DNA of 64,000 bases from Streptomyces spinosisporus. GTDB lineage: Bacteria > Actinomycetota > Actinomycetes > Streptomycetales > Streptomycetaceae. The stretch covers positions 1 to 64,000 of the forward strand of contig NZ_JALDAX010000027.1 of the NCBI RefSeq assembly GCF_022698145.1. The letters run 5' to 3'. How positions within the stretch are numbered: position 1 is the stretch's first letter; every line of letters starts with the position of its first letter. Under the pieces are notes generated by a model. It was not told the origin of the DNA, did no database searches, and saw only the letters and a program-made list of their open reading frames with translations. Below, piece after piece: positions 8,946 to 18,259 of this stretch. The position numbers and the translations under genes are program-made.

Positions 8946-11900
8946 TCACGGAAGCTGCCCGGCCGGGTGTCTGCGCATGGCCTCGTCGAGTTCGGTGAGG
9001 ACGTCCGCGACGGTGAAGAGGGCGCCCCGGGCGGACTCGGCGGCGCACTCGTCGGTGCTCAGAGCGGCGCGGGCCGCGCTCTTGGCGCGCTCGGCCTCGG
9101 CCCCCTCCGGCATGGGGCGTGGTGCGCCGCCGCGCAGTTGTTCCGCGGCGGCGAGCATGCGGAGCGCGCGCGGATGCTCCCCGAGGTCGGAGAGCAGGAC
9201 CGCGGCGCCGTCCACGAGGGCCGCCGTGATGACGTCGGCGCACCGGCGGTCCACCGCCTCGCGGATGGTGCGCACCAGCTTCGGCAGGCCGTGCTCCGGG
9301 CCGGTCTCGGCGACCGTCACCATGGCGTCGATGGCGTTCAGCATCACCGTGAACTGGGGTGGCGGCGTGCCGCGCCCGGTCTCCGCGCGGGCCGCGTCGA
9401 ACATCTCCCGCGCGCGGGGGATGTCCTTCACGTCCAGTGCCATCTGGGCGCGCATCAGCAGGAGGAACGCCCTGGTGTCCGGCACCCCGTAGCGATCGGC
9501 GGCCGTGGCGGCGTCGTCGAGCCCGCGCAGGGCGGTCGCACGGTCGCCCGCGCGGTAGGCGATCTCGCCCAGGCGGGCCAGCAGGAACGGCGTCTCCGCG
9601 TACGCCCCCACCTCGTAGGCCAGCCGCAGCGCCTCCTCGTACTCGCCCTTGGCCTCGTCCAGGCGGCTGCGGGCCATCGCCGCCTCGCCGGCCGCGCTGC
9701 ACACCTGGGCGCGCATCCAGCGGTCGCCGACGCGACGGCTCAGCACCCTGAGCTCCGCCAGGTCCTCGTCGATGCCCTTCATGCCGCCCGCCGAGTCGAC
9801 GGCCATGTGCGTGCGGAACATCAGGGCCACGCCGATCGTCCACTCGTCGCCGTACTCACGGCAGTTGACGACGGTCGCGTCCAGGGCGGCACGGGCGTCC
9901 GCCGGGCTGCCCAGTACGAACGTGGCCAGCGGCCAGGCGATGCCCGGGAGTTGGGCCGCCTGCGGACCGCCCTGCCCGAAGTGGTCCCGCAGCCGGGTGA
10001 CGTACTCCCGCGGCCGGTCCGTCAGCGTCCCGTCCATGCGCTCGGTGTCCGATCGCAGGAAGAGGTGCAGCATCCGGAGGTTCATCCGGAGGGTGTGCTG
10101 AGGGTGATCCATCTCGCCGTTCGGGGCGGCCAGGAAGGCCTCCATGGGATCAATGAGAGCCATGCGTTCCGCGGGATCCGCAGAGTGTGCGGGTTCTACG
10201 GGTTCTACGGCGCCCTCGGCGTCCAGGGCTGCGCCCAGGCGCAGGACCCGGACCAGCCAGTCGATGGCCTCCTGGCGGTAGTTGCGCAGCCAGCAGAACC
10301 AGCCCATGTCCAGGGCGAGAGCGCCGGCCTCCTCCTCGGCACCGTCGGCGAGGGCACGGTGGAGGGCCGCGCGGATGTTGTCCAGCTCGGTCTCCAGGCG
10401 GGAGATCCAGGGGAGTTGGTCCGCGGAACGCAGCAGCGGCTCGGCCTTCTCCACCAGGGCGCGCACCCACGCGCGGTGGCGCCGCTCGGCCTCGGCGCGC
10501 AGTTCGGGGACCTCTGCGGCGCGCTCCGTGGCGTACTCGTGGATGGTCTCCAGCATGCGGTACCGCATGCCGCCGCCGGAGTGTTCGTCCGGGGTGGCCA
10601 CGATCAGGGACTTGTCCACGAGCGCACCGATGAGGTCGGCCGCGGGAGCCGTGCACACGGCTTCCGCCGCCGTGAGGTCCCAGCCGCCGGCGAAGACGGA
10701 GACCTCGCGCAGCACGGTGCGCTCGCGCTCGTCGAGCAGGTCCCAGGACCAGTCGACGACCGCACGCAGGGTCTGCTGGCGGGGCAGGACCGTACGGCTG
10801 CCGGAGGTGAGCAGCCGGAAGCGGTCGTCGAGCCGGTCGGCGATCTGACGGGGGGTGAGCAGCCTCAGCCGGGCCGCGGCCAGCTCGATGGCGAGCGGCA
10901 GCCCGTCCAGGCGGCGGCAGATCTCGTCCACCGCCTCCCTGTCGCGGAGCACCGCGGCCGCGTCGGGACGGACGGTCGAGGCACGCTCCTCGAAGAGGCG
11001 GTGCGCCTGGTCGGGGACGAGGGGCTCGACCGGGCGCACCGATTCGCCGGGGACGCCCAGGGGTTCACGGCTGGTGGCGAGGATCGTGAGTCCCGGGCAA
11101 TGGGTGAGCAGCGTCTCGGCGAGGGTGGCCGCTGCTTCGATGACATGTTCGCAGTTGTCAAGGATCAGGAGCTCGCTGCGCGCGGCGCAGTGCTCGACGA
11201 GCAGGGCGACCGGGTCGTCCTGCGGGGTCGTCAGCTCGGTGGTCATCAGCACGGTCTCGCGCAGACCGAGCGCACTGACCACCGCGCCGGGCACCGCTTC
11301 CGGCCGGTCGAGCGGCGCCAGCTCGACCAGCCACGCCTGCGGAAGCCCGGCGGCGGCTTCCTCGGCGAGGCGGGTCTTTCCGGAGCCGCCGGGGCCGGTG
11401 AGAGTGACGAGTCGTGCCCTGTGCAATTCGGAACGGATGGCGTCGAGCTCGGGTTCCCGGCCCACGAAAGAAGTAAGACGCGGACGGAGGTTGCCGGTGC
11501 GGGTGGGGGGTTCGTGAGGCGGGGTGGGGGATTCGGCGGGCGAGGAGGGGTTCTCGGGCTGCGCGGAGGGGGATGCGGGCCGCGCGGAGAGCTTCTCGGG
11601 TCGCGCGGAGAGGGACTCGGGCCGCGCGGAGGGAGATTCGGGAAGCGCGGAGGGAGATTGGCCCCGCGCGGAAAGGAACTCGGGCCGCGCGTAAGGAGAT
11701 TCGGCCCGCGCGGCGGGGGATTCGGCCCGCGCGGCGGGCCATTCGCCCCGTCCGGCGAGGCGGGAGTGATCAGCGGGTCGGGAGTGGCTGAGCTGCCGAT
11801 CGACGGCTGAGGCGTCCGGTGGTGCGAGCAGTTCCGTGTGCAGGGCGCGCAGTTGGGGGCCCGGGTCGGCGCCCAGGCCGTCGGCGAGGGCGCGGCGGGC

Positions 11901-12533
11901 CGTCTCGTACGCGGCGAGGGCGTCGGCCGTGCGGCCCGTGTCGCGCAGGGCACGGATGAGGAGGGCGTGCAGCGGTTCGTCGTAGGGGTGCGCCTCGGTG
12001 AGTTCCTTAAGGTGCGGTACGACGGCCTGGGCGCGGCCGAGACGCAGGTCCGCGTCGATGCGGGCGCGGGTCGCCTCCAGGTGCAGGGCGGCCGGGCGGG
12101 TGGCGGCGGCGGGGTCGGGCAGGTCCGCGAGGGCGGGGCCGCGGTACAGGGCGAGCGCCTCGGACAGGGTGCGGGCGGCGGTGTGCGCGTCGCCCTGGTC
12201 CAGCGCGGTCGTGCCCTGCCGGACCAGTCGCTCGAAGACGAACAGGTCCACGTCGTCCTCGGCCGCTTCGAGGCGGTAGCCGCCGGGGGCGGAGGTGATC
12301 GTGTCCTTGCCCAGGGTGCGGCGCAGCCGGCCGATCAGGGCCTGGAGGGCGGCGGGGGCGTCGTGCGGCGGGGTGTCCGACCAGACCTCGTCGATGAGGG
12401 TGTCGGGAGTGGTGACGCGGCCGGGGCGCAGGGCCAGGGCGGTCAGGAGGGTGCGGAGCCGGGGGCCGGTGACGGGTACGGCTGTGCCGTGGTCGTCCTC
12501 GGCCTGGGTGACGCCCAGGATTTTGTACCGCAC
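8946..12533 (-). CDS. AfsR/SARP-like BTAD transcriptional regulator with NB-ARC-type ATPase and TPR domain
   Basis: This 1195-residue regulator begins with an OmpR-type winged helix (1-95, LRTLLTALALRPGRVTT). A bacterial transcriptional activation domain follows (about 100-250). A low-complexity repeat linker (about 255-335) leads to a P-loop ATPase with Walker A TGPGGSGKTRLAE (about 378-390) and Walker B LLILDNCEHV. A long helical TPR-like C-terminal half completes it. This is the large-SARP layout of AfsR, usually a pleiotropic activator of secondary metabolism, although no biosynthetic cluster is nearby. A GACAAT hexamer (12540-12545) sits 6 bases before the GTG start with no clear Shine-Dalgarno, which suggests a leaderless mRNA. 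It converges on the sigma-fusion gene. Confidence 0.85.
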   Translation of the reverse strand: MRYKILGVTQAEDDHGTAVPVTGPRLRTLLTALALRPGRVTTPDTLIDEVWSDTPPHDAPAALQALIGRLRRTLGKDTITSAPGGYRLEAAEDDVDLFVFERLVRQGTTALDQGDAHTAARTLSEALALYRGPALADLPDPAAATRPAALHLEATRARIDADLRLGRAQAVVPHLKELTEAHPYDEPLHALLIRALRDTGRTADALAAYETARRALADGLGADPGPQLRALHTELLAPPDASAVDRQLSHSRPADHSRLAGRGEWPAARAESPAARAESPYARPEFLSARGQSPSALPESPSARPESLSARPEKLSARPASPSAQPENPSSPAESPTPPHEPPTRTGNLRPRLTSFVGREPELDAIRSELHRARLVTLTGPGGSGKTRLAEEAAAGLPQAWLVELAPLDRPEAVPGAVVSALGLRETVLMTTELTTPQDDPVALLVEHCAARSELLILDNCEHVIEAAATLAETLLTHCPGLTILATSREPLGVPGESVRPVEPLVPDQAHRLFEERASTVRPDAAAVLRDREAVDEICRRLDGLPLAIELAAARLRLLTPRQIADRLDDRFRLLTSGSRTVLPRQQTLRAVVDWSWDLLDERERTVLREVSVFAGGWDLTAAEAVCTAPAADLIGALVDKSLIVATPDEHSGGGMRYRMLETIHEYATERAAEVPELRAEAERRHRAWVRALVEKAEPLLRSADQLPWISRLETELDNIRAALHRALADGAEEEAGALALDMGWFCWLRNYRQEAIDWLVRVLRLGAALDAEGAVEPVEPAHSADPAERMALIDPMEAFLAAPNGEMDHPQHTLRMNLRMLHLFLRSDTERMDGTLTDRPREYVTRLRDHFGQGGPQAAQLPGIAWPLATFVLGSPADARAALDATVVNCREYGDEWTIGVALMFRTHMAVDSAGGMKGIDEDLAELRVLSRRVGDRWMRAQVCSAAGEAAMARSRLDEAKGEYEEALRLAYEVGAYAETPFLLARLGEIAYRAGDRATALRGLDDAATAADRYGVPDTRAFLLLMRAQMALDVKDIPRAREMFDAARAETGRGTPPPQFTVMLNAIDAMVTVAETGPEHGLPKLVRTIREAVDRRCADVITAALVDGAAVLLSDLGEHPRALRMLAAAEQLRGGAPRPMPEGAEAERAKSAARAALSTDECAAESARGALFTVADVLTELDEAMRRHPAGQLP
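11545..11755 (-). repeat. About ten 21-base tandem repeats coding a heptapeptide linker
   Basis: Within the AfsR-like gene the DNA repeats in 21-base steps, encoding variants of the heptapeptide ARPESLS (for example ARAESPA, ARPEKLS, AQPENPS). Copies differ by point changes, so the array is ageing but in frame throughout. The peptide is predicted to be a disordered, extended hinge between the DNA-binding/BTAD half and the ATPase. Copy number is likely to vary between strains. Confidence 0.8.
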
Positions 12534-12651
12534 CGGGTCATTGTCGCCGGGGCGTCTGTGCGGGGCACGGGGTTTTGGTGCGGTGGGCGTTTCCGTCCCT
12601 GCCGTACCCCGAACTGACCGGGGCTGTCACGACCAGGCGACCTCCCCGCGG

Positions 12652-14751
12652 CTAGGCCACCCCCGCTCCCCCTCCGGAAGCCAGCGCCCCCCTCTGGGGA
12701 TTGATCCCGGCTGGTACGGCCCGCTGGCGGGCCGGGGTGCCGGTCCAGCAGGTTCCGCGGCGGGCCAGGAGGCGCCGTAGCCATACTTCCAGGGAGACCA
12801 GGTCGGCGAGGCCGTCCAGGGGGAGGGGTTCGCCCGCTGCGGCGGCACGGAGCGCCTTGCGGACGACGCGGGCCTCCACCAGGCCCGCCTCCGCGAGCAG
12901 CGGGGTGCCGAACAGGTTCATCAGGGAGTCGGCGGCCACGCGCAGTCCGGTGCGGGCCGCCACTGCCGCCGATGCGTGGGAGGGGGCGCCCCAGCCGGGC
13001 GGGAGGTCGCTGACGCCGGCGCCCTCCAGGACGGTGCGCAGGATGGTGGCGCGGGCGCCGGGCTGGACCCGCAGGGCCTCGGGAAGGGCCCGGCACGCGC
13101 GTACCACCTGGTTGTCGAGGAAGGGGGCGTGCAGGCGCTGGGAGCGGACCTCGGCCGCCTGCTCCAGGATGCGCAGCTCCGCCGCCTGGCGGGTCAGGGC
13201 CGCACGCGCGCGGTGGTCACCGGGACGCTGGCCGGGGCCCACGCCCGAACGGCCCGTCGACGCCTGCAGGCGAACCGATACTTCAGCAAGCGCCTCGCCG
13301 GTCAGCCAGCGTGCCGCCGGGCCGGGTCTGGCCCAGGCGAGGGCGGCGAGGGACGCCCCCACGGCGCCTCCGGGCTCGTCGAAGCGGCGCTGCAGCAGCC
13401 GGTCGGCGAGCGCCTCCAGGCCCGCGCGGTACGGGGTGCGGGACAGCCGCCGCGCCGCGCCGTACACGCGCGCGGGGACCATCACCGAGCCGTCCGCCCT
13501 GGCGAGTGCGGCCACGGGGCGGACGAGATGGCGGCGTTTGCGGTCCATGAGGAGGTCGGCGAGCCGCGCCGGATGCGCGTCCAGCACCTGGCGGGCGCCG
13601 TAGCCGGTGAAGTGGTCGGCGCTGCCCGACGCCAGCCGTGCCCGGTGTCTGGCGGCCGTCACCAGGCACTGGCCCGGCTCGTCCGTCAGCGGGCCCTCCA
13701 GCTCGGCGTACGGCAGTGCCTCCTCGCCGCCGGTGACCACCACGTGGTGCAGGCGCGGGTTGGCCGCCAGGGTTCCCGCCCGCTGCAGTTCTGCTTCCCT
13801 GCCGCCGACCGCCAGGTCGTTGAAGGTGACCGCCAGCAGGCGCTCCCCCGCGCCCGTGCCGTGGCCCAGGACCGTGCCCGGCATGCCCGGCAGACCGGCG
13901 GCGAGCAGGGCGAGGGTGCCGGAGGCCGGGCCGCCGGAGAGGTCCGCGCCGATGCCCGCGACCGGCATCCCGCGCGCGGCGCGCCGCTCGGCGGGGCCCA
14001 TGCCGGGTACGGGACCGGGGTCTATGTCGGTGCCGGGGACGTGCCGGGGCGCCGACAGACGCGCGCGTACCGCCTCCACCAGGGCGTCGCGCACCGCGTC
14101 GACCGCACTGTCCGGGTCGGCGGTGGGCGCCGCCACCGCGAGGGAGGCGACCGGCTCGTAGCCGGCGATCTCGCGCGCTCCGGCGCGCAGGATCAGTGCA
14201 TGCCCGGGCGGGATGCGCCGCACGCCGTCGTACGGGGTGGAGTCGTGCAGCGCGGCCGGCACATCGGGGGCGGCCAGAAGCGCGGCGAGGTGACCGAAGT
14301 CGAGGTTGGCCTCGATGAGGTCGGCGAGAGGGAGGGCGGCGGTCGCGTACGCGGTGCCGCCGGCCCAGGGGGTGTAGAAGACGGGGCGTGCGCCCGCGAG
14401 GTCGCCGCAGACGGTGACCCTGCGGCCGACCTGGACGACGGCCGTGTAGCTGCCGGGCCACGCCGTCAGATGCCGAAGTGCCCCTCCGCGCGCGGCGAAC
14501 AGTCCGACCCGCAGCTGCTCGTCGGAGGCCGCGCAGGTGCCCAGGACGGCGATCCGGGTCTGGGCGTCGGCCTTGACGACCCGCACCTCGTCGGGACGCC
14601 AGTCGCCGACGGCCCAGAGCGGATCGGGGTCGCCCCACAGGAGTTGGGAGCCCACCGGGTGCACTGTCTCGCCGTCCTGTCCGGTGGCCCCTGCGGACCC
14701 GAACCCGGACGCCCCCACTGCGGTGCTGCTCCACCCCACCAACCACCGCAT
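12652..14751 (-). CDS. Asparagine-synthetase-like ATP-dependent ligase/cyclase lacking the glutaminase cysteine
   Basis: This 699-residue protein has the two-domain plan of class B asparagine synthetases: an Ntn-type N-terminal domain (about 1-200) and an ATP-pyrophosphatase domain. The N terminus is MRWLVGWSS, with no Cys at position 2, so it cannot hydrolyse glutamine by the normal route. The ATP motif at about 268-275 reads LSGGPASG instead of LSGGxDSS, losing the aspartate. The late region LHAPFLDNQVV is still family-like. Beta-lactam synthetase and lasso-peptide cyclases also lack Cys2, but no lasso B1/B2 or precursor gene is visible here. GGAGG precedes the ATG at 14751. Conservation beside the Orf1590-type sporulation regulator hints at a role in development; the function is unknown. 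Confidence 0.72.
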   Translation of the reverse strand: MRWLVGWSSTAVGASGFGSAGATGQDGETVHPVGSQLLWGDPDPLWAVGDWRPDEVRVVKADAQTRIAVLGTCAASDEQLRVGLFAARGGALRHLTAWPGSYTAVVQVGRRVTVCGDLAGARPVFYTPWAGGTAYATAALPLADLIEANLDFGHLAALLAAPDVPAALHDSTPYDGVRRIPPGHALILRAGAREIAGYEPVASLAVAAPTADPDSAVDAVRDALVEAVRARLSAPRHVPGTDIDPGPVPGMGPAERRAARGMPVAGIGADLSGGPASGTLALLAAGLPGMPGTVLGHGTGAGERLLAVTFNDLAVGGREAELQRAGTLAANPRLHHVVVTGGEEALPYAELEGPLTDEPGQCLVTAARHRARLASGSADHFTGYGARQVLDAHPARLADLLMDRKRRHLVRPVAALARADGSVMVPARVYGAARRLSRTPYRAGLEALADRLLQRRFDEPGGAVGASLAALAWARPGPAARWLTGEALAEVSVRLQASTGRSGVGPGQRPGDHRARAALTRQAAELRILEQAAEVRSQRLHAPFLDNQVVRACRALPEALRVQPGARATILRTVLEGAGVSDLPPGWGAPSHASAAVAARTGLRVAADSLMNLFGTPLLAEAGLVEARVVRKALRAAAAGEPLPLDGLADLVSLEVWLRRLLARRGTCWTGTPARQRAVPAGINPQRGALASGGGAGVA

Positions 14752-15434
14752 CGACGCCTCCACAGGCTGTGGACAACCAGTGCACCGTACGAACTGGTTC
14801 CCCATGCTGCCATGAAGGGCGCACGCCGGAGGGGCTGTGGGTCTGCTTGCGATTCCTCGAATGCGCCGTGGCGCTCACCCGTGCGGGGAGACGAACACCC
14901 GTACTCGACAAGGATGCTGCGACGCGAATGCGCCCCCGAAACGCTCCCCGAAAACGCCTTACGCGCCCTCAAGTGCAAAGGTAGGAGCCGTATTTGCGCG
15001 CAGAATGCGGGGTCGATTTTCGGCCAAATCCCTGACGGAAGGACAGGCGTGACCACGCTCCGTACAGGCTCTGCGCAGCGCATCGTGCGCGCGCAGCCCG
15101 GGAGACAGAGTTCGCCCCCCGGGCCCGTCCGCCGCCCGCGGGGATTGTGGCGGCGGTGTCCCCCAGCCCACTGGATCCAGTACAGCGGGCCGACCCACGC
15201 ACCATCCATGGAAGCGCTCCCGGGGTGGCCGGAGAAGAGCGCACGGACGGGCGCACGGCCACACAACAGGAGCACGCTGCAACTGCGCGTATCGGCCCCG
15301 TACTTCCGTACGGAATACAATCCCGCCATCCGGAAGTATGCCCCTTAACGCTTGGGATGCGGCGAACTACGCTGGGTTTACGAATGCCGCGTGGTTATGC
15401 CAGCGCGGCAGCCGTCTGTGTCGAGGGGTGGCGC
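14752..15434. other. 683-base intergenic region without a recognisable gene
   Basis: This region separates two divergent genes. I searched it for a short precursor peptide or RiPP recognition protein and found none I can support. It contains the AACCAGT dyad near the left gene, and near the right gene a perfect 12-base palindrome TTCCGTACGGAA (15304-15315), with a further GGAAGTA (15330-15336) complementary to TACTTCC just left of it. These are candidate regulator sites. Confidence 0.5.
14775..14799. promoter_or_regulatory. Dyad upstream of the asparagine-synthetase-like gene
   Basis: AACCAGT (14775-14781) and ACTGGTT (14793-14799) form perfect 7-base inverted arms with an 11-base spacer, starting 24 bases before the start codon. 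This could be an operator or an mRNA hairpin close to the ribosome site. Confidence 0.4.
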
Positions 15435-16859
15435 ATGTCCAGGGAGCAACGCGGGCCGAACGAAAAGCTCGGCGCCGTTCTCGCCCTCGCGGGAATCAGC
15501 AACGCAGGCCTCGCGCGACGCGTCAACGATCTTGGCGCTCAACGCGGGTTGACACTTCGCTACGACAAGACCTCAGTGGCGCGCTGGGTGTCGAAGGGCA
15601 TGGTGCCCCAGGGCGCCGCGCCGCACCTCATCGCCGCCGCGATAGGGCAGAAGCTCGGCCGCCCGGTGCCGCTCCACGAGATCGGCCTGGCGGACGCGGA
15701 TCCCGCACCCGAAGTCGGCCTCGCCTTCCCCAGGGACGTGGGACAGGCGGTCCGGTCGGCGACGGAGTTGTACCGCCTCGACCTCGCCGGGCGCCGGGCC
15801 GGCTCCGGCGGCATCTGGCAGTCACTGGCCGGATCGTTCGCAGTAAGCGCATACGCAACGCCCGCCTCACGGTGGCTGATAACACCGGCCGACAGCTCGG
15901 TGGCGCGCGAGGCGAACCACGCCGAGGGCTCGGGCTCACCGCTCAAAGTCGGCCACAGCGATGTGCAGAAGCTGCGGGAGGCCGCCGAGGACGCCAGGCG
16001 CTGGGACTCCAAGTACGGAGGCGGCGACTGGCGTTCGTCGATGGTGCCCGAGTGCTTACGGGTGGAGGCGGCACCGCTGCTGCTGGGCTCGTACTCCGAC
16101 GAGGTCGGCCGCGCCCTGTTCGGGGCGAGCGCCGAACTGACCCGGCTGGCCGGCTGGATGGCCTTCGACACCGGGCAGCAGGAGGCCGCGCAGCGGTACT
16201 ACATCCAGGCGCTCCGCCTCGCGCGCGCGGCAGCCGACGTGCCCCTCGGGGGGTACGTGCTGGCGTCCATGTCGCTGCAGGCGACCTACCGCGGCTTCGG
16301 CGACGAGGGCGTCGACCTCGCGCAGGCCGCCCTGGAGCGCAACCGGGGCCTTGCGACCGCCCGCACCATGAGCTTCTTCCGCCTCGTCGAGGCACGCGCC
16401 CACGCGCGCGCGAGCGACGCGCAGGCGGCGGGCGCCGCTTTGAAGGCGGCGGAGGGCTGGCTGGAGCGCTCCCGGGAGGGCGACAACGACCCCTCCTGGC
16501 TCGGCTTCTACTCCTACGACCGGTTCGCCGCGGACGCGGCCGAGTGCTACCGCGACCTCAAGGCGCCGCGCCAGGTGCGGCGCTTCACCGAACAGGCCCT
16601 GTCGAGGCCGACGGAGGAGTTCGTGCGCTCGCACGGGCTGCGGCTGGTCGTCTCGGCGGTCGCGGAGCTGGAGTCCGGCAATCTCGATGCCGCCTGTGAG
16701 CAGGGTGTGCGGGCGGTGGAGGTCGCGGGGCGCATCTCCTCGGCGCGCACCACCGAATACGTGAAGGATCTTCTGCACCGCCTTGAGCCGTACGGCGACG
16801 AGCCCCGGGTCGTGGAGCTGCGGGAGCGGGCCCGCCCGCTGCTGATGGCGCCGGCGTGA
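15435..16859 (+). CDS. Orf1590-like sporulation-associated transcriptional regulator
   Basis: The protein has 474 residues. Its N terminus contains a helix-turn-helix-like region (ISNAGLARRVNDLG at about 17-30, then YDKTSVARWVSKG), and the rest is TPR-like helices (about 200-470). The sequence agrees with my memory of the Streptomyces family of S. griseus Orf1590 (SCO4114), linked to sporulation control. The ATG at 15435 follows GAGGGG and starts MSREQRGPNEK. It lies divergent from the asparagine-synthetase-like gene and 97 bases upstream of the LhgO-type oxidase. DNA binding is inferred from the N-terminal motif; the exact targets are unknown. Confidence 0.72.
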   Translation: MSREQRGPNEKLGAVLALAGISNAGLARRVNDLGAQRGLTLRYDKTSVARWVSKGMVPQGAAPHLIAAAIGQKLGRPVPLHEIGLADADPAPEVGLAFPRDVGQAVRSATELYRLDLAGRRAGSGGIWQSLAGSFAVSAYATPASRWLITPADSSVAREANHAEGSGSPLKVGHSDVQKLREAAEDARRWDSKYGGGDWRSSMVPECLRVEAAPLLLGSYSDEVGRALFGASAELTRLAGWMAFDTGQQEAAQRYYIQALRLARAAADVPLGGYVLASMSLQATYRGFGDEGVDLAQAALERNRGLATARTMSFFRLVEARAHARASDAQAAGAALKAAEGWLERSREGDNDPSWLGFYSYDRFAADAAECYRDLKAPRQVRRFTEQALSRPTEEFVRSHGLRLVVSAVAELESGNLDAACEQGVRAVEVAGRISSARTTEYVKDLLHRLEPYGDEPRVVELRERARPLLMAPA

Positions 16860-16956
16860 CCGGGCGAGGACGTGACGGGGCGAAGGCCGCCGTTTTCCCG
16901 CGTTTGAAGTGACTGTCAGTGGCGCAGTGCACTATCGGTGGCGGGAGGTGGTGCAG

Positions 16957-18168
16957 GTGCGGCCGGAGATCGCGTACGACTGCGACGTGCTGGTGATCGG
17001 GGGCGGGATCGTCGGGCTGTCGACGGCGTATGCGATCACGCGCGCCGCGCCGGGCACGCGGGTCACGGTGCTGGAGAAGGAGCCGGGCCCGGCCCGGCAC
17101 CAGACGGGGCGCAACAGCGGCGTGATCCACAGCGGGATCTACTACCGCCCCGGCTCGCTCAAGGCGCGGTTCGCGGTGCGGGGCGCCGCCGAGATGGTGA
17201 AGTTCTGCGCGGAGTACGGCATCGCGCACGCCGTCACCGGCAAGCTCATCGTCGCCACCGAGCGCGAGGAGCTGCCCCGGCTGCACGCCCTGGTCCAGCG
17301 CGGCCGGGAGAACGGCATTCCGGTGCGCGAGCTCGGCATTCCCCAGATCCAGGAGTACGAGCCGCAGGTGCGGGGGCTCGCGGCGATACACGTCGGCACG
17401 ACGGGCGTGTGCGACTTCGTGGGCGTGGCTCGGCAGCTGGCGCATGCCTCGGGCGCCGACATCCGCTACGGCGCCCAGGTCGAGCGCATCGACCGTCGAC
17501 CCGACCTCGGGGTCGCCGTGCGGACGCGTGCGGGGGAGGTCGTACGGGCGCGCGTGCTGGTGAACTGCGCCGGGCTGTACTGCGACGAGGTGGCCCGTCT
17601 GACGGGCGACGACCCGGAGATGCGGATCGTGCCGTTCCGCGGTGAGTACTACGAACTGGCGCGGCCCGATCTGGTGCGGGGGCTGGTGTATCCGGTGCCG
17701 GATCCGGCGTTCCCCTTCCTCGGGGTGCACCTCACGCGCGGGATCGACGGCGGCGTCCACATCGGCCCCAACGCGGTGCCGGCGCTGGCCCGCGAGGGCT
17801 ACGGCTGGGGGGTCGTCCGACCGCGGGAGGTCGCCGGGACGCTGGCATGGCCCGGCTCCTGGCAGATGGCCCGGCAGCACTGGCGCTACGGCGCGGGAGA
17901 GCTGCGGCGCTCGGTGTCCAAGCGCGCCTTCACGACAGCGGTGCGCAGACTGCTGCCGGCGGTGACACAGGACGACCTGGTGCCCACATCCGCCGGCGTA
18001 CGGGCGCAGGCCGTCCTACGAGACGGTTCACTGGTCGACGACTTCCTGATCAAGGAGGGCCCACGCACCGTCCACGTACTGAACGCCCCCTCCCCCGCCG
18101 CAACCGCCTCACTCCCGATCGGACGGGAGGTGGCGAAGAGGGCGCTGGGGATGCTGGGGACGGCGTGA
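16957..18168 (+). CDS. lhgO: FAD-dependent L-2-hydroxyglutarate oxidase-type protein
   Basis: This 403-residue flavoprotein begins with a DAO-type FAD fold (LVIGGGIVGLSTAYAI) and the HQTGRNSGVIHSGIYY motif characteristic of LhgO, followed by GTTGVCDFVGVA and the C-terminal TSAGVRAQAV. It would oxidise L-2-hydroxyglutarate to 2-oxoglutarate, feeding electrons to the quinone pool or oxygen. The GTG at 16957 is chosen because GGGAGG (16943-16948) sits 8 bases upstream; GTGs at 16948 and 16951 overlap or abut that site. It follows the Orf1590-like gene on the same strand with a gap of about 97 bases, so co-transcription is possible. Confidence 0.83.
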   Translation: MRPEIAYDCDVLVIGGGIVGLSTAYAITRAAPGTRVTVLEKEPGPARHQTGRNSGVIHSGIYYRPGSLKARFAVRGAAEMVKFCAEYGIAHAVTGKLIVATEREELPRLHALVQRGRENGIPVRELGIPQIQEYEPQVRGLAAIHVGTTGVCDFVGVARQLAHASGADIRYGAQVERIDRRPDLGVAVRTRAGEVVRARVLVNCAGLYCDEVARLTGDDPEMRIVPFRGEYYELARPDLVRGLVYPVPDPAFPFLGVHLTRGIDGGVHIGPNAVPALAREGYGWGVVRPREVAGTLAWPGSWQMARQHWRYGAGELRRSVSKRAFTTAVRRLLPAVTQDDLVPTSAGVRAQAVLRDGSLVDDFLIKEGPRTVHVLNAPSPAATASLPIGREVAKRALGMLGTA

Positions 18169-18240
18169 GGAGCGGGGAGCGGCACAGGTCACCGCACCCG
18201 CCGCCGTAACCCATCGCACCCTCGGCACCCCCCGTCCCCG

Positions 18241-18259
18241 TAAAATCAACCGCACTGTG
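18241..18259 (+). promoter_or_regulatory. Near-leaderless promoter of trmB
   Basis: A TAAAAT -10 box (18241-18246) stands only 10 bases before the trmB GTG (18257), and no Shine-Dalgarno sequence fits between them. The transcript probably has a very short or absent leader. Confidence 0.45.

Noticed and set aside
8931..11810. Plus-strand 959-codon frame opposite the AfsR-like gene
   Set aside because: The minus-strand product has complete domains; the plus-strand product has no recognisable motif.
12976..15348. Plus-strand frame opposite the asparagine-synthetase-like gene
   Set aside because: Shadow with strongly biased composition and no ribosome site.
12652..15434. Lasso-peptide or other RiPP cluster
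   Set aside because: A cyclase-like gene exists, but no precursor, B1/B2 protein or transporter is found beside it.
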